Source: Agrobacterium vitis (GTDB lineage: Bacteria; Pseudomonadota; Alphaproteobacteria; Rhizobiales; Rhizobiaceae). From it: 64,000 bases of DNA. Every line of letters begins with the position of its first letter. The stretch's first letter is position 1. Below, piece by piece: positions 8,146 through 18,391 of this stretch. The notes under the pieces were generated by a model. That model did not search any database. It had not been told where the DNA came from and was given only the letters and a program-made list of their open reading frames with translations. The stretch lies in assembly GCF_013337045.2 (NCBI RefSeq), contig NZ_CP118260.1, positions 868,001-932,000 of the forward strand, given 5' to 3'. Both the position numbers and the translations under genes were made by a program.

Positions 8146-9387
8146 ATGAAGAAGAACGTGCTCATTATCGGCGCTGGCGGCGTCGCCCAGGTCGTTGCGC
8201 ATAAATGCGCCCAGAACAACGACGTATTGGGCGATATCCATATCGCCTCGCGCACCAAGGGCAAATGCGACGCCATCATCGCCTCCGTGCATGAAAAGAA
8301 CGCCATGAAGCAGCCGGGCGTGCTGGAAGGCCATGCGCTCGATGCGCTGGATATCGACGCCACCAAGGCGCTGATCGAAAAGACCGGCTCGCAGATCGTC
8401 ATCAATGTCGGCACCGCCTTCCTCAATATGTCGGTGTTGCGCGCCTGCATGGATACCGGCGTCGCCTATATCGACACGGCGATCCACGAAGAGCCGAACA
8501 AGATCTGTGAAACGCCGCCATGGTACGGAAACTACGAATGGAAGCGGGCCGCGGAATGTGAAGAGAAGGGCATTACCGCCATTCTCGGCGCTGGGTTCGA
8601 TCCCGGCGTGGTCAATGCCTATGCCCGCCTTGCCAAGGACGAATATCTCGACAAGGTCACCGATGTCGATATCGTCGATATCAATGCCGGCAGCCATGGC
8701 AAATATTTCGCCACCAATTTTGATCCAGAAATCAATTTCCGTGAGTTTACCGGCGTCGTCTATTCCTGGCAGAAGGGCGAATGGCAGGTCAACAAGATGT
8801 TCGAGATCGGCAAGGACTACGACCTGCCGGTGGTTGGCACGCGCCGCGCCTATCTCTGCGGTCATGACGAAGTGCATTCATTGGCCAAGAACATGGACGG
8901 CGCCGATGTGCGTTTCTGGATGGGCTTCGGCGATCACTATATCAATGTGTTCACCGTGCTGAAGAGCATTGGTCTCCTGTCCGAACAGCCAGTGAAGTTG
9001 GCCGATGGCTCCGAAGTTGTGCCGCTGAAAGTGGTCAAGGCTTGCCTGCCCGACCCGTCATCGCTGGCGCCCGACTATGAAGGCAAGACCTGCATTGGCG
9101 ACTATGTGAAGGGGCTGAAGGACGGCAAGGAAAAGACCGTCTTCATCTACAACGTCGCTGACCATAAGGAAGCCTATAACGAAGTCGGCTCCCAGGGCAT
9201 TTCCTACACGGCTGGCGTTCCGCCCGTCGCGGCTGCCATGCTGGTGGCAACCGGCGAATGGGACGTGAAGAAAATGGCCAATGTTGAAGAATTGCCGCCA
9301 CGGCCTTTCCTCAACATTCTCAACCATATCGGACTGCCGACCCGCATCAAGGATGAAGACGGCGACCGCGCGCTGGATTTTGCCTGA
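8146..9387 (+). CDS. Carboxynorspermidine/carboxyspermidine dehydrogenase (saccharopine dehydrogenase family)
   Basis: This 413-residue NADPH-type enzyme condenses aspartate semialdehyde with putrescine or diaminopropane to give the carboxylated polyamine. The N-terminal Rossmann motif is VLIIGAGGVAQVVAHKCA, and the full length carries saccharopine-dehydrogenase features such as CMDTGVAYIDTAIHEE and ILGAGFDPGVVNAYA. It begins 38 bases after the decarboxylase gene with AAAGGAG upstream, so the two form an operon. Family knowledge from Agrobacterium assigns this pair to essential spermidine synthesis; substrate preference here is not shown. Confidence 0.92.
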   Translation: MKKNVLIIGAGGVAQVVAHKCAQNNDVLGDIHIASRTKGKCDAIIASVHEKNAMKQPGVLEGHALDALDIDATKALIEKTGSQIVINVGTAFLNMSVLRACMDTGVAYIDTAIHEEPNKICETPPWYGNYEWKRAAECEEKGITAILGAGFDPGVVNAYARLAKDEYLDKVTDVDIVDINAGSHGKYFATNFDPEINFREFTGVVYSWQKGEWQVNKMFEIGKDYDLPVVGTRRAYLCGHDEVHSLAKNMDGADVRFWMGFGDHYINVFTVLKSIGLLSEQPVKLADGSEVVPLKVVKACLPDPSSLAPDYEGKTCIGDYVKGLKDGKEKTVFIYNVADHKEAYNEVGSQGISYTAGVPPVAAAMLVATGEWDVKKMANVEELPPRPFLNILNHIGLPTRIKDEDGDRALDFA

Positions 9388-9409
9388 TTTTTTGAAACGG
9401 CATTGCCCG

Positions 9410-9441
9410 TCTCCACCCTTGGGTTGTTCCAAGGGTGGAGA
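9410..9441. terminator. Bidirectional stem-loop between convergent genes
   Basis: A perfect 13-base-pair stem (TCTCCACCCTTGG/CCAAGGGTGGAGA) with a six-base loop lies in the 67-base gap between two convergent genes. It lacks a clean T-run on either strand, so it may act as an RNA end protector as much as a terminator. Confidence 0.6.
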
Positions 9442-9454
9442 AAACTAAACGTCT

Positions 9455-11191
9455 TTACGCGATAATCTTCAAGAGCAGGCTTCCCGCAGCCAGATAGTCG
9501 CCTTCGCTGGCAATGAGACTGACGGTGCCGGCTGATGTCGCGATGATCTGCGTCTCCATCTTCATCGCCTCCATAACAGCGAGAAGATCACCTGCCTGAA
9601 CTTGATCTCCATCCTTCACCTTGAAGGATTGAACCGTGCCGGACACCGGTGCGATGACGGCGCCTTTTTCCGGCGTATTTCCCGCATCGCCTTTAGCTGC
9701 CTGTCCGGCATTGACTGAGAGACTGCCAAGCCCGGCGAGAAGCTGGGCGGGAATGCCGAGGGCATGGCGCTTGCCATCGATTTCCACATGGGTGCGGATC
9801 AGCGACGTGTCAGCGATGGGCTCCGGTCGCATGGCCGCCTCGGGCATGGCGGCGAAATCGGTCTCGATCCAACGGGTATGGACCTTGAAGCCGTCGGTGC
9901 CGATGAAATCGGCGGTTTCCATGGCGGCACGGTGGAAGGGGAGTACGGTTGCCACGCCTTCGATCTGGAATTCCTTCAGGGCGCGTCTTGCCCTTTGCAA
10001 GGCTTGCTCGCGGGTGGCACCGGTAACGATCAGCTTGGCCATCAACGAATCATAGACGCCAGGAATGGTTGAGCCGGTATCCACACCGCTATCGAGCCGC
10101 ACGCCGGGGCCGGACGGGGCCGCAAACCGGGTGATGGTGCCGGGCGTTGGCAGAAAGCCACGACCCGGATCTTCGGCATTGATGCGAAACTCAATGGAAT
10201 GGCCGCGTGGGACCGGTGTTTGCGTGATCGCCAGGGGCAGGCCTTCTGCTACCCGGAACTGTTCGATGACGAGATCGATGCCAGTGGTTTCTTCCGTCAC
10301 CGGATGCTCAACCTGTAGCCGGGTATTCACCTCGAGGAAGGAAATCGTGCCATCGACACCCAGCAGGAACTCCACCGTTCCCGCACCGCTATAGCCCGCT
10401 GCCGCGCAGATTGCCTTGGCGGCATCATGGATGGATTGGCGTTGAGCATCGGTGAGGAAGGGGGCAGGAGCCTCTTCCACCAGTTTCTGGTTTCGCCGCT
10501 GCAAGGAGCAATCGCGGGTGCCGAGCACCAGCACGGTGCCGTGCTTATCGGCAATCACCTGCGCTTCGATATGGCGCGGCCGGTCGAGGAAGCGTTCCAG
10601 AAAGCATTCGCCCCGGCCAAAAGCCACGGTCGCTTCGCGCACAGCCGATGCGTAAAGCTCCGGGATTTCTTCCATTTTCCAGGCGACTTTCAAGCCGCGT
10701 CCACCGCCGCCATGGGCCGCCTTGATGGCGACCGGCAGGCCGTGACGCTCGGCAAAGGCAATGACCTCCTCGGCGGTGTCCACCGGCCCGTCGCTGCCTG
10801 CCACCAGTGGCGCGCCGACGCTGGTGGCAATCCGCCGTGCCTCGACCTTGTCGCCCAGCGCTTCGATAACCTGCGGATCGGGGCCGATCCAGGTCAGACC
10901 GGCATCGATGACCGCGCGCGCAAATTCGGCGCGCTCCGACAGAAAGCCGTAGCCGGGATGGACGGCGTCTGCCCCGGATCGTTTGGCAATATCGATCAGC
11001 TTGGCGATATCGAGATAAGTCTCTGGCGGCTTGGCGCCTGATAGCCCATAGGCCTCATCGGCAAGCTGCACGAACAATGCGTCAATATCCGGATCGGCAT
11101 AGACCGCGACCGATTGCAGCCCGTAATCGCGACAGGCGCGGATGATGCGAACGGCGATTTCGCCTCGGTTGGCGATCAGCACTTTCTTCAT
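9455..11191 (-). CDS. Biotin carboxylase-BCCP fusion of oxoprolinase-type cluster A
   Basis: This 578-residue cytoplasmic protein joins a biotin carboxylase (residues 1 to about 450: start [23 protein letters not shown]-grasp [11 protein letters not shown], metal/bicarbonate region [14 protein letters not shown]) to a C-terminal biotinyl domain with [12 protein letters not shown], the modified lysine being about residue 544. It would carboxylate its own biotin using ATP and bicarbonate. It is the last gene of an operon with fused PxpB-PxpC, which is homologous to the carboxyltransferase part of urea carboxylase. Together they look like a complete biotin-dependent carboxylase acting on an amide or lactam, not acetyl-Co[17 protein letters not shown] supports the start. 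Confidence 0.9.
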   Translation of the reverse strand: MKKVLIANRGEIAVRIIRACRDYGLQSVAVYADPDIDALFVQLADEAYGLSGAKPPETYLDIAKLIDIAKRSGADAVHPGYGFLSERAEFARAVIDAGLTWIGPDPQVIEALGDKVEARRIATSVGAPLVAGSDGPVDTAEEVIAFAERHGLPVAIKAAHGGGGRGLKVAWKMEEIPELYASAVREATVAFGRGECFLERFLDRPRHIEAQVIADKHGTVLVLGTRDCSLQRRNQKLVEEAPAPFLTDAQRQSIHDAAKAICAAAGYSGAGTVEFLLGVDGTISFLEVNTRLQVEHPVTEETTGIDLVIEQFRVAEGLPLAITQTPVPRGHSIEFRINAEDPGRGFLPTPGTITRFAAPSGPGVRLDSGVDTGSTIPGVYDSLMAKLIVTGATREQALQRARRALKEFQIEGVATVLPFHRAAMETADFIGTDGFKVHTRWIETDFAAMPEAAMRPEPIADTSLIRTHVEIDGKRHALGIPAQLLAGLGSLSVNAGQAAKGDAGNTPEKGAVIAPVSGTVQSFKVKDGDQVQAGDLLAVMEAMKMETQIIATSAGTVSLIASEGDYLAAGSLLLKIIA

Positions 11192-11211
11192 CGGTGTCTC
11201 CTCTTTTATCG

Positions 11212-12849
11212 TTATGCGTTCGCGGCAGGGCCAAGGACAGGGGTGGGGGCAGGGGCGATGTCTGCGAAAGGGGCAATGGGCCGAAAGCGGATGCGGGCGT
11301 TGATCGGGATCTGTACCGCAAGATCCAGATGATATTCGGCAACCGTGCCGATGACAGGATAGCCACCGGTCAGCGGATGGTCGGCGAGAAACAGAACCGG
11401 CTGGCCGCTATGGGGAACCTGAATGGCACCGGTGGCGGTGCCTTCGCTTGGCAGTTCGGCGCTATCGATCCGTTCCAGCGGCATGTCGCCCGCTAGCCGG
11501 ATGCCGACGCGGCTGGATTGAGGCGTCACTTGCCAAAGCTGGTCCGTCAGGGTCGCCAGACCCCTTTCGGTAAACCAGTCGGTGCGCGGGCCTAGTACGA
11601 CGTCCAGCGTGACGATATCGCCTGCACTCGGCAGGGTCTGCAGTGGAGATTCATGCAGGGAAACGGAGGTGAGACCCTCGCTGCTGCCCTTCAGCGTCAA
11701 AACAGTTCCTGCCGTCACCGCTTCAGGGCCGACGACGGCCAGCGTATCCGTGGCATAGCTGCCCAGCACTGGCTGGACCGCAAAGCCACCCCGCACGGCA
11801 AGATAGCTGCGCATGCCCTGTGGAGGCTGGCCAAGGCTGATGGTATCGCCGGGTTCCAGCGAAATCGGCTGATAGGTTTCAGCCTGAGTGACTCGGCCAG
11901 AGGTATCCCGAATAGTGACCGGGCAGGGCGCACCGGTCAGCGCGATGACCGCGCGTCTATCGCTTTCAAAAGAAAAGCCACCAAGCGTGATTTCCAGACA
12001 CGGGAAATCAGATGGATTGCCCACCACCCGATTGGCTGCCTTCAAGGCCCCTTGGTCCAAGGCGCCGGAGGCCGAAACCCCCTGGCCTGTCTGGCCGAGA
12101 CGGCCAAGATCCTGGAATACCGCAGGCATGGGGGCGGCTAGCACGGTGAAATGCGGCGCGCCATCCACATCGGAAAGCTCATCAGCCGGATTGGCAGGGG
12201 CTGCTGCGCTTACCGTAACGGCAACCGAATGGACCGCTTTTGCCATATCGGTGAAACGCACCTGATAGCCGGGCTGAAACAGTGCTGGTGGATCGCGGCT
12301 GAGATCCCACATTTTTACCGGTGTGACGCCGATGATTTGCCAGCCGCCGGGGCTGGCCTGCGGATAGACCCCGCTAAAGGCACCTGCCAGGGCCACGGCA
12401 CCAGCGGGAATGCGGGTACGCGGGCTTTTGCGGCGCGGCACATGCAAGGCGGGGTCACCGCCGACGAGATAGCCGAAGCCCGGTGCAAAGCCACAAAAAG
12501 CAACCGTGAATGTGCTTTCCGTATGGCGTCGAATAACCTCTTCCACGGCAAGTCCGGTCAGTTCCGCCACGTCGGCCAGATCTTCGCCGTCATAGTCTAC
12601 GGGTATTTCGACCAGATGATCGGATGGTGCCAGTTTGGCGGACAGGTCGCGGGTGCTGACCTCAGCCGCCAGGGCTTCCGCGCGGATCGTCTGCGGGCGA
12701 AACCGGATCATTAAGGTCCGGGCGGCGGGCACCATTTCATCGATGCCGGGGACGGGGCTTGCCTGAAGCGAGGCGAACAAAGCCAGGGTCTCATCGAGAT
12801 CGGCAAGCTCGACCAGCATCGTCGTCAGGCTGACGGGGAGAAAGCGCAT
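11212..12849 (-). CDS. pxpB-pxpC: PxpB-PxpC fusion (KipI-KipA; oxoprolinase/allophanate-hydrolase-type carboxyltransferase)
   Basis: A 545-residue fusion. Residues 1 to about 215 are KipI/PxpB ([13 protein letters not shown], then GGWQIIGVT); residues about 235-545 are KipA/PxpC ([34 protein letters not shown]-like and GTAT segments). In E. coli the separate PxpB and PxpC work with PxpA to hydrolyse 5-oxoproline with ATP. The chosen ATG at 12849 follows TGAGGTTCCG; the frame continues 25 codons upstream, but that part overlaps the preceding gene. The gene sits between the DUF1445 gene and the biotin carboxylase-BCCP gene, with gaps of 7 and 20 bases. Confidence 0.9.
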   Translation of the reverse strand: MRFLPVSLTTMLVELADLDETLALFASLQASPVPGIDEMVPAARTLMIRFRPQTIRAEALAAEVSTRDLSAKLAPSDHLVEIPVDYDGEDLADVAELTGLAVEEVIRRHTESTFTVAFCGFAPGFGYLVGGDPALHVPRRKSPRTRIPAGAVALAGAFSGVYPQASPGGWQIIGVTPVKMWDLSRDPPALFQPGYQVRFTDMAKAVHSVAVTVSAAAPANPADELSDVDGAPHFTVLAAPMPAVFQDLGRLGQTGQGVSASGALDQGALKAANRVVGNPSDFPCLEITLGGFSFESDRRAVIALTGAPCPVTIRDTSGRVTQAETYQPISLEPGDTISLGQPPQGMRSYLAVRGGFAVQPVLGSYATDTLAVVGPEAVTAGTVLTLKGSSEGLTSVSLHESPLQTLPSAGDIVTLDVVLGPRTDWFTERGLATLTDQLWQVTPQSSRVGIRLAGDMPLERIDSAELPSEGTATGAIQVPHSGQPVLFLADHPLTGGYPVIGTVAEYHLDLAVQIPINARIRFRPIAPFADIAPAPTPVLGPAANA

Positions 12850-12856
12850 CGGAACC

Positions 12857-13663
12857 TCAGGCGTGATAGGCGGAATCGGGAATATCGGTGATGAACATGT
12901 GGCCGGGCGCATGGGTGATGGCAAATGGGACGCCCGACGCCATCACGGCTGCTTGCGGGGTGACGCCACAGGCCCAGAACACCGGCACTTCGCCCGGCTC
13001 GATGCGCACGGGATCGCCGAATTGCGGCTTGGCAAGATCGACAATACCGATCTGTTCCGGCGCGCCGACATGAACCGGCGCGCCATGCACCGCCGGAAAC
13101 CGACCGGAAATTGTCGCGGCATCGGCAACCCGCGAGGCGGGGATTGGCCGCATCGACACCACCATATTGCCATGCAAACGGCCTGCCGGGCGGCAGGGTT
13201 GATTGGTCAAATACATCGGTACATTGCTTTTATCGGTCATGTGGCGGATCTCGATGCCCGCTTCCACCATCGGCGTCTCAAAGGTGAAGCTGCATCCGAT
13301 CAGGAAGCTGACGAGATCGGGATGCTCGGCCCAGGCGGCGGTGGCATCGGGTGTTTCCTCGGCCAGCTTGCCATCGCGCCAGATCCGGTAGAGCGGCAGG
13401 TCGGTGCGCAGATCGGCGCCCTTGGCGAGTTCGGTCAGATGCGAACCGGGATCGGAGACGTCAAGGACCGGGCAGGCCTTGGGATTGCGTTGCGCATAGA
13501 GCAGGAAGTCAAAGGCCCAGTCGCGTGGCAGCACGATCATGTTGGCCTGGGTAAAGCCGGGGGCGACGCCAGATGTCGGTTCCACAGCTCCATTGCGATA
13601 ACGGGCGCGGGCAGCACGAGCCGGTTCGACATCCCAATGCGCCAGATGCTTCAAGGCAATCAT
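12857..13663 (-). CDS. DUF1445 family protein (YcsI-like putative hydro-lyase / D-glutamate cyclase domain)
   Basis: This 268-residue protein belongs to the YcsI/DUF1445 family, with the typical [27 protein letters not shown]-like ([13 protein letters not shown]), [10 protein letters not shown] and [12 protein letters not shown] segments. The bacterial members have no settled role, but the domain also occurs in mammalian D-glutamate cyclase, which interconverts D-glutamate and 5-oxo-D-proline. Its location between pxpA and the pxpB-pxpC fusion therefore suggests that it supplies or isomerises a 5-oxoproline-like lactam. RBS GGGGAGAGACA precedes the ATG. Confidence 0.85.
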   Translation of the reverse strand: MIALKHLAHWDVEPARAARARYRNGAVEPTSGVAPGFTQANMIVLPRDWAFDFLLYAQRNPKACPVLDVSDPGSHLTELAKGADLRTDLPLYRIWRDGKLAEETPDATAAWAEHPDLVSFLIGCSFTFETPMVEAGIEIRHMTDKSNVPMYLTNQPCRPAGRLHGNMVVSMRPIPASRVADAATISGRFPAVHGAPVHVGAPEQIGIVDLAKPQFGDPVRIEPGEVPVFWACGVTPQAAVMASGVPFAITHAPGHMFITDIPDSAYHA

Positions 13664-13674
13664 TGTCTCTCCCC

Positions 13675-14439
13675 CTATGCTGTTAGAAACGGCTGGACGG
13701 CAATGCCCTCAGCCTCGAAGCGCCTGCGGATTTCCTGGGCAATGGCGACAGCGCCGGGGCTGTCGCCATGCACGCAGATCGACTGCGCCTCGACCTTGAT
13801 CACGCTGCCATCGATGGCTTCCAACGTGCCTTGGCGGGCAAGCTGCACCATGCGGCTGGCGATCTTTTCCGCGTCATGCAGAACCGCGCCCGGTTCCCGG
13901 CGCGAGACGAGCTGGCCTTCCGGCGTATAGGCGCGGTCGGCAAAGGCTTCCGCCACGGTGCTCAGGCCTGACATGCGGGCCAGCTCAAGGATGGGTGCGC
14001 CTGCCAGACCCATCAGCACCAGCGAGGGATCGATGGCGTTGATGGCATCGATCACAGCCTGGCCCTGACGGGCATCATTGGCGATCCGGTTGTACAGCGC
14101 ACCATGCGGCTTAACATAAGTAACTGAGGTGCCGGCGGCAGCCGCCATGCCTTTCAGGGCGCCGATCTGGTAGATCACGTCGGCGATCAGCTCTTCACTG
14201 GTCACGTCCATGTCGCGCCGGCCAAAGCCGACGCGGTCAGGATAGGACACATGGGCACCAATCGATACGCCGTTTTTAGCAGCGGCCTTGACGGTTTTCC
14301 AGATGCCGGACGGGTCGCCCGCATGAAAACCGCAGGCGATATTGGCGCTGGAAACCACGGCCAGCATGGCGCTATCGTCGCCCATGCTCCAGGCGCCGTA
14401 GCTTTCTCCAAGGTCGCTGTTGAGATCGATGGCAGCCAT
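13675..14439 (-). CDS. pxpA: 5-oxoprolinase subunit A (LamB/YcsF family), cluster A
   Basis: A 254-residue LamB/YcsF protein. The N-terminal [14 protein letters not shown] and the [11 protein letters not shown] and [10 protein letters not shown] motifs carry the conserved acidic and histidine residues of the family. With PxpB and PxpC it forms ATP-dependent 5-oxoprolinase, recycling pyroglutamate to glutamate in the cytosol. The start has a good site (AAGGAAGGAACGCAC). The gene order NRAMP, PxpA, DUF1445, PxpB/C resembles the ycsF-ycsG-ycsI-kip region of Bacillus subtilis, which supports its assignment. A second copy lies at 23985. Confidence 0.93.
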   Translation of the reverse strand: MAAIDLNSDLGESYGAWSMGDDSAMLAVVSSANIACGFHAGDPSGIWKTVKAAAKNGVSIGAHVSYPDRVGFGRRDMDVTSEELIADVIYQIGALKGMAAAAGTSVTYVKPHGALYNRIANDARQGQAVIDAINAIDPSLVLMGLAGAPILELARMSGLSTVAEAFADRAYTPEGQLVSRREPGAVLHDAEKIASRMVQLARQGTLEAIDGSVIKVEAQSICVHGDSPGAVAIAQEIRRRFEAEGIAVQPFLTA

Positions 14440-14471
14440 GTGCGTTCCTTCCTTGTTTAAAGCTTCAGCGT

Positions 14472-15749
14472 TTACAGGCCAAGCAGGGCGAAGATTGGCC
14501 CGACCGATTTATAGGCCATGTACCATGTCAGCGCGCAGGTGAGGACGCCGAGGATCAATAGCCAGCGCGGATAGCGATAGCCGCCCATCAGGTCGGACCG
14601 CGCCCAGGCGGCATAGATAAAGATCGACAGGCCGATAGGTAGGATCAACCCGTTCAGGCCACCAACGAAGACCAGCATTTGCGCGGGCGGGGTGGTCATG
14701 ATGATGTAGAAGAACAGCGAAATGGCGATGAATGCCACGGTGGCGAGATTGCGCGCCCGCTCGCTCATATCCTGTTTGAAGGCGGTCAGGAACGAGACCG
14801 ATGTATAGGCTGCGCCGATGACGCTGGTGATGGCGGCGGCCCAGAAGATGACGCCAAACAGGCGAAGTCCGATATTACCGGCGGCGCTCTGGAAGGCTTG
14901 TGCAGCCGGATTGGCGCTTTTGCCGGAAATGTCGATGACCACACCGCTGGCGACGACGCCAAGCACAGCCAGGAACAGCACATAACGCATGACGCCCGTC
15001 ACGGCGATGCCGGTCAAGGCGGCGCGGTTGACGGCACCGAGATTTTCAATGCCGACGGTGCCCTTGTCCAGCAGGCGATGCGCGCCGGAATAGGTGATGT
15101 AACCGCCGACCGTGCCGCCGACAATGGTGGTGATGGTGGCAAAATTGATGGTGTCGGGCAGGATCGTCTGGCGCAGTGCCTCAAACAGTGGCGGGCCGGA
15201 TACATAGGCGACAAACAGCGTCAGGGCGATCATCAGCAAGCCAGCGACGATGATGAAGCGGTCGATTGCCAGCCCTGCGCGCTTTGATAGGAAAATGCCA
15301 ATGGACAGCAGGGCGCTGATGGCGCCGCCCCATTTCGGGTCAAGGCCGAGCATGGCGTTGAGGCCAAGGCCGGTGCCGCCGATATTGCCGATATTGAAGA
15401 ACAGCCCGCCGATAATCACCAGAACGGCAAGCAGATAGCCGGAGCCGGGAATGGCGGCATTGGCAATATCTGAGGCGCGCATCCGGGTGAGTGTGACGAT
15501 CCGCCAGATATTCAGCTGGACGACGAAGTCGATGATGATCGAGGCGAGGATGCCGAACGCGAAGGCTGCTCCCATGGTCGCGGTAAAGGTGGCTGTCTGG
15601 GTAATGAAGCCCGGCCCGATTGCTGATGTTGCCATCAGGAAAACCGCCGCTGTCAGCGCGGCGCGTCGGGTTTTGGGGGATTGTGGTCCTGAATTATTTG
15701 TCACGGCGATCTTCTGCGGATCGCGCGCTGGGACGTGGTTCTGCGCCAT
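14472..15749 (-). CDS. NRAMP-family divalent metal/solute transporter (YcsG-like)
   Basis: A 425-residue inner-membrane protein with about eleven hydrophobic segments. GPGFI in the first helix and the long runs ([21 protein letters not shown] is cut by glycines as in NRAMP helix 3-4) fit the NRAMP/YcsG group. It is the first gene of the oxoprolinase operon, as YcsG is in Bacillus. True NRAMP proteins carry Mn or Fe, and their helix 1 usually has DPGN; here the motif is GPGF, so metal transport is doubtful and uptake of another substrate is possible. GGAG seven bases before the ATG supports the start. Confidence 0.82.
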   Translation of the reverse strand: MAQNHVPARDPQKIAVTNNSGPQSPKTRRAALTAAVFLMATSAIGPGFITQTATFTATMGAAFAFGILASIIIDFVVQLNIWRIVTLTRMRASDIANAAIPGSGYLLAVLVIIGGLFFNIGNIGGTGLGLNAMLGLDPKWGGAISALLSIGIFLSKRAGLAIDRFIIVAGLLMIALTLFVAYVSGPPLFEALRQTILPDTINFATITTIVGGTVGGYITYSGAHRLLDKGTVGIENLGAVNRAALTGIAVTGVMRYVLFLAVLGVVASGVVIDISGKSANPAAQAFQSAAGNIGLRLFGVIFWAAAITSVIGAAYTSVSFLTAFKQDMSERARNLATVAFIAISLFFYIIMTTPPAQMLVFVGGLNGLILPIGLSIFIYAAWARSDLMGGYRYPRWLLILGVLTCALTWYMAYKSVGPIFALLGL

Positions 15750-15832
15750 TGGGAGGCTCCATGGTCATCGTCATCCGCCCCTCTGCGGATGATCCATGCA
15801 GCCAGTCTGCCACGTTTCACAATTCCGTCAAT

Positions 15833-15845
15833 ATTGTTGAACAAT
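15833..15845. promoter_or_regulatory. Palindromic candidate GntR operator
   Basis: ATTGTT-G-AACAAT is a perfect inverted repeat about 84 bases before the NRAMP gene and 190 bases before the divergent gntR start. A TTGT...ACAA symmetry suits FadR/FCD-type GntR dimers. It is the best candidate site for control of cluster A. Confidence 0.5.
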
Positions 15846-16035
15846 TTTATTTTATCGTTCCATCATTCTGTTTATTTCATGGGCGAAATGCTTGCGATAT
15901 TGGCAGGACATGCCAATGATGTGGGCAAGTCTGCCCGGTTTTCTGCGCTGCCTTGCTCTGCCGGAGGGCATCGGCAATAGTCCCGGCGAAAGATGGCAGC
16001 CGCTGAACATCTTCGCGGTTGGGCAAGAGGGACCT

Positions 16036-16701
16036 ATGGCAGACGAGGATGAAAGCCTTTCGCTGGCGGAGCGGCTGGTGACAAAAATCCGCGATCAGCT
16101 GATCGCCGGGGAGTTGAAGCCGGGCCAGCGGCTGTCGGAGGCAGCACTCAGCACCCGGCTCGACGTGTCGCGCAATTCCCTGCGGGAAGCCTTCCGGCTG
16201 CTGACCAAGGATGGCTTGCTGCGCCATGAGGCCAATCGCGGTGTGTTTGTCGCCACGCCCAGCATGGCCTCGATCATCGATATCTACAGGGTGCGGCGGC
16301 TGGTGGAATGCAAGGCGCTGGAACAGGCGTTTTCCGGTCATCCCGCTGTCCGGCGGATGCGGTTGGCGGTGGAAACCGCGCGGGCCTGTCGCAATGGCCG
16401 CGACTGGCTGGGGGTCGGCAGCGCCAATATGCAGTTTCATGCCGCCATCGTCGATCTCGCCGACAGCAGCCGCCTCAGTGAATTTTATACGCGAATCGCT
16501 GCGGAATTACGATTGAGCTTCGGCCTGCTGGACGATCCGGAATTGCTGCACGCGCCCTTCGTGGAATTGAATGGCGAAATCCTCGGCCTGCTGGAAGCCG
16601 ACAAGGCGAAAGAGGCGGCTGCCGCACTGGATGCTTATCTGGTTCGCTCGGAGCGCACGGTGTTGGCGGCATTTGCCCGCGCCACGGCGGATGCTGGCTA
16701 A
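16036..16701 (+). CDS. GntR family regulator (FCD type) for oxoprolinase cluster A
   Basis: This 221-residue DNA-binding protein has an N-terminal winged HTH (LVTKIRDQLIAGELKPGQRL, then SEAALSTRLDVSRNSLREAF) and a helical FCD ligand domain (residues about 90-215) with the metal-site pattern of MQFHAAIVDLA. The frame is open from 15892, but the ATG at 16036, behind AGAGGGACCT, matches where GntR proteins begin. It is divergent from the NRAMP-pxp operon and convergent, with no gap, with acdR. The likely role is ligand-responsive control of the neighbouring operon. Confidence 0.88.
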   Translation: MADEDESLSLAERLVTKIRDQLIAGELKPGQRLSEAALSTRLDVSRNSLREAFRLLTKDGLLRHEANRGVFVATPSMASIIDIYRVRRLVECKALEQAFSGHPAVRRMRLAVETARACRNGRDWLGVGSANMQFHAAIVDLADSSRLSEFYTRIAAELRLSFGLLDDPELLHAPFVELNGEILGLLEADKAKEAAAALDAYLVRSERTVLAAFARATADAG

Positions 16702-17166
16702 TCAGAATTCCAGCGCCCGGTTATCGACCACTTCCTTCATTACGAAGAAGGTTCGGGTTTGCCGCACGCCGGGCAGGGCGATCAACTGGCTGCCGTGAAT
16801 GCGGTTGAAATCGGCCATGTCGCCGACCCGGATTTTCAGAAAATAATCGAAATCACCGGCCACCAGATGGCAATCCAGCACGAAATTCAGCTTGGCCACC
16901 GCCGCTTCAAACTCTGCAAAACTGTCCGCTGTTGACCGGTCCAGCACCACGCCGACCATGACCAGCGCCGCCCGGTTCACCTTGGCGGGTGCCACCATGG
17001 CCCGCACGCCGGTGATATAGCCCTGCGCAAACAGCTTCTGCGTACGCCTGTAGCAAGTCGCCGGGCTGATTGAGGCCTGCTCTGCCAGTTCGGCATTGGT
17101 CAGACGACCGTTTTTCTGCAACAGGCGGATCATTTTCAGGTCGATGCGATCCAGCGATTCATTCAT
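16702..17166 (-). CDS. acdR: Lrp/AsnC family regulator of ACC deaminase
   Basis: This 154-residue Lrp-type regulator has the HTH in residues about 5-50 (LDRIDLKMIRLLQKNGRLTN, ISPATCYRRTQKLF) and a RAM/AsnC ligand domain after it. It is divergent from acdS, 162 bases away, as AcdR is in many rhizobia and pseudomonads. I chose the ATG at 17166, which has GGAAG eight bases upstream; an ATG at 17181 adds five residues and has a poorer site. Family knowledge: AcdR activates acdS in response to ACC and ethylene-related signals with oxygen or leucine effects. Confidence 0.88.
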   Translation of the reverse strand: MNESLDRIDLKMIRLLQKNGRLTNAELAEQASISPATCYRRTQKLFAQGYITGVRAMVAPAKVNRAALVMVGVVLDRSTADSFAEFEAAVAKLNFVLDCHLVAGDFDYFLKIRVGDMADFNRIHGSQLIALPGVRQTRTFFVMKEVVDNRALEF

Positions 17167-17227
17167 GAAAGGATCTTCCATTTTCAGAGGTTAAATAGCA
17201 GAATATATATCAGTTATTTCCAAAAAA

Positions 17228-17253
17228 GTGAAATATAACGCATTTTATATCAC
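17228..17253. promoter_or_regulatory. Imperfect palindrome in acdR-acdS region (candidate AcdR box)
   Basis: GTGAAATATAA and TTATATCAC arms face each other around CGCATT; the right arm reads GTGATATAA on the other strand. Long AT-rich imperfect palindromes are usual Lrp-family sites, and this lies centrally between the divergent genes. Confidence 0.55.
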
Positions 17254-17328
17254 AACTTAGAAAGCACCTTTCACTTCTAAGAGTCTAGCATCCGAACATT
17301 ATCAACCACCATTTCCAAAGAGGATTCC

Positions 17329-18342
17329 ATGCTCGACGCTTTTGAACGTTACCCGCTGACCTTTGGTCCCACACCGATCGAGAAGCTGGAGCGGCTGACC
17401 GATCATCTCGGTGGCAAAGTGCAGCTTTACGCCAAGCGGGAGGATTGCAATTCGGGTCTGGCCTTTGGTGGCAACAAGCTGCGCAAGCTGGAATATATCA
17501 TCCCCGACGCCATTGCCTCCGGGGCCGATACGCTGGTGTCGATTGGCGGCGTCCAGTCCAACCATACCCGGATGGTGGCGGCTGTCGCTGCCAAGATCGG
17601 CTTTAAATGCCGGCTCGTGCAGGAAGCCTGGGTGCCACATGAGGACGCGGTTTACGACCGGGTCGGCAATATCATGCTGTCACGCATCATGGGTGCGGAT
17701 GTGCGGCTGGTCGATGACGGATTCGATATCGGCATCCGCCGCAGCTGGGAGGAGGCGATTGAAGAAGTGAAGGCGGGGGGCGGAAAGCCTTATGCCATTC
17801 CGGCAGGTGCCTCCGTGCATAAATATGGTGGGCTGGGCTATGTCGGCTTTGCCGAGGAAGTGCGGGCGCAGGAAGCGGCACTGGGATTTGCGTTCGATTA
17901 TATCGTCGTCTGCACTGTGACCGGTTCAACCCATGCGGGCATGGCGGTTGGCTTTGCCAAGGATGGCCGCGCCGACCATGTCATCGGCATTGATGCCTCC
18001 TTCACCCCGGAGCAAACCCGCACCCAGGTGCTGGAGATTGCCCAGCGCACAGCGGATCTGGTCAAGCTTGGCCGTGACATGCGTCAGGAAGACATTGTTC
18101 TGGTCGAGGATTATGCCTATCCGGTTTACGGCGTGCCTTCGGAAGAAACCAAGGATGCCATTCGTCTTGTGGGCCGCCTGGAAGGAATGATCACCGATCC
18201 CGTCTATGAGGGGAAATCCATGCAGGGCATGATCGATCTGGTGAAGAAGGGATATTTCCCGGAAGGCTCGAAAGTGCTCTACGCCCATCTTGGCGGAGCG
18301 CCGGCCCTGAACGGCTATGGGTATGCGTTTCGCAACGGCTGA
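17329..18342 (+). CDS. acdS: 1-aminocyclopropane-1-carboxylate (ACC) deaminase
   Basis: A 337-residue PLP enzyme that splits ACC, the plant ethylene precursor, into 2-oxobutyrate and ammonia. Residues expected for real ACC deaminase, rather than D-cysteine desulfhydrase, are all present: Lys50 ([10 protein letters not shown]), Ser77 (GGVQSNHTR), Tyr293-Glu294 (VYEGKS) and Leu321 (AHLGGA), each one position before the well-studied Pseudomonas enzyme. The start follows AAGAGGATTCC. With the divergent acdR it forms the usual plant-association unit that lowers host ethylene. Confidence 0.97.
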   Translation: MLDAFERYPLTFGPTPIEKLERLTDHLGGKVQLYAKREDCNSGLAFGGNKLRKLEYIIPDAIASGADTLVSIGGVQSNHTRMVAAVAAKIGFKCRLVQEAWVPHEDAVYDRVGNIMLSRIMGADVRLVDDGFDIGIRRSWEEAIEEVKAGGGKPYAIPAGASVHKYGGLGYVGFAEEVRAQEAALGFAFDYIVVCTVTGSTHAGMAVGFAKDGRADHVIGIDASFTPEQTRTQVLEIAQRTADLVKLGRDMRQEDIVLVEDYAYPVYGVPSEETKDAIRLVGRLEGMITDPVYEGKSMQGMIDLVKKGYFPEGSKVLYAHLGGAPALNGYGYAFRNG

Positions 18343-18358
18343 GAAATATCAGCTAGAC

Positions 18359-18381
18359 GACCGGCCCGCATAGGGCCGGTC
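18359..18381. terminator. Stem-loop terminator between acdS and convergent gene
   Basis: GACCGGCCC and GGGCCGGTC form a perfect nine-pair stem with a five-base loop (GCATA) in the 49-base gap between convergent genes. The flanks are weakly T-rich only. Confidence 0.6.
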
Positions 18382-18391
18382 CGTATACATT

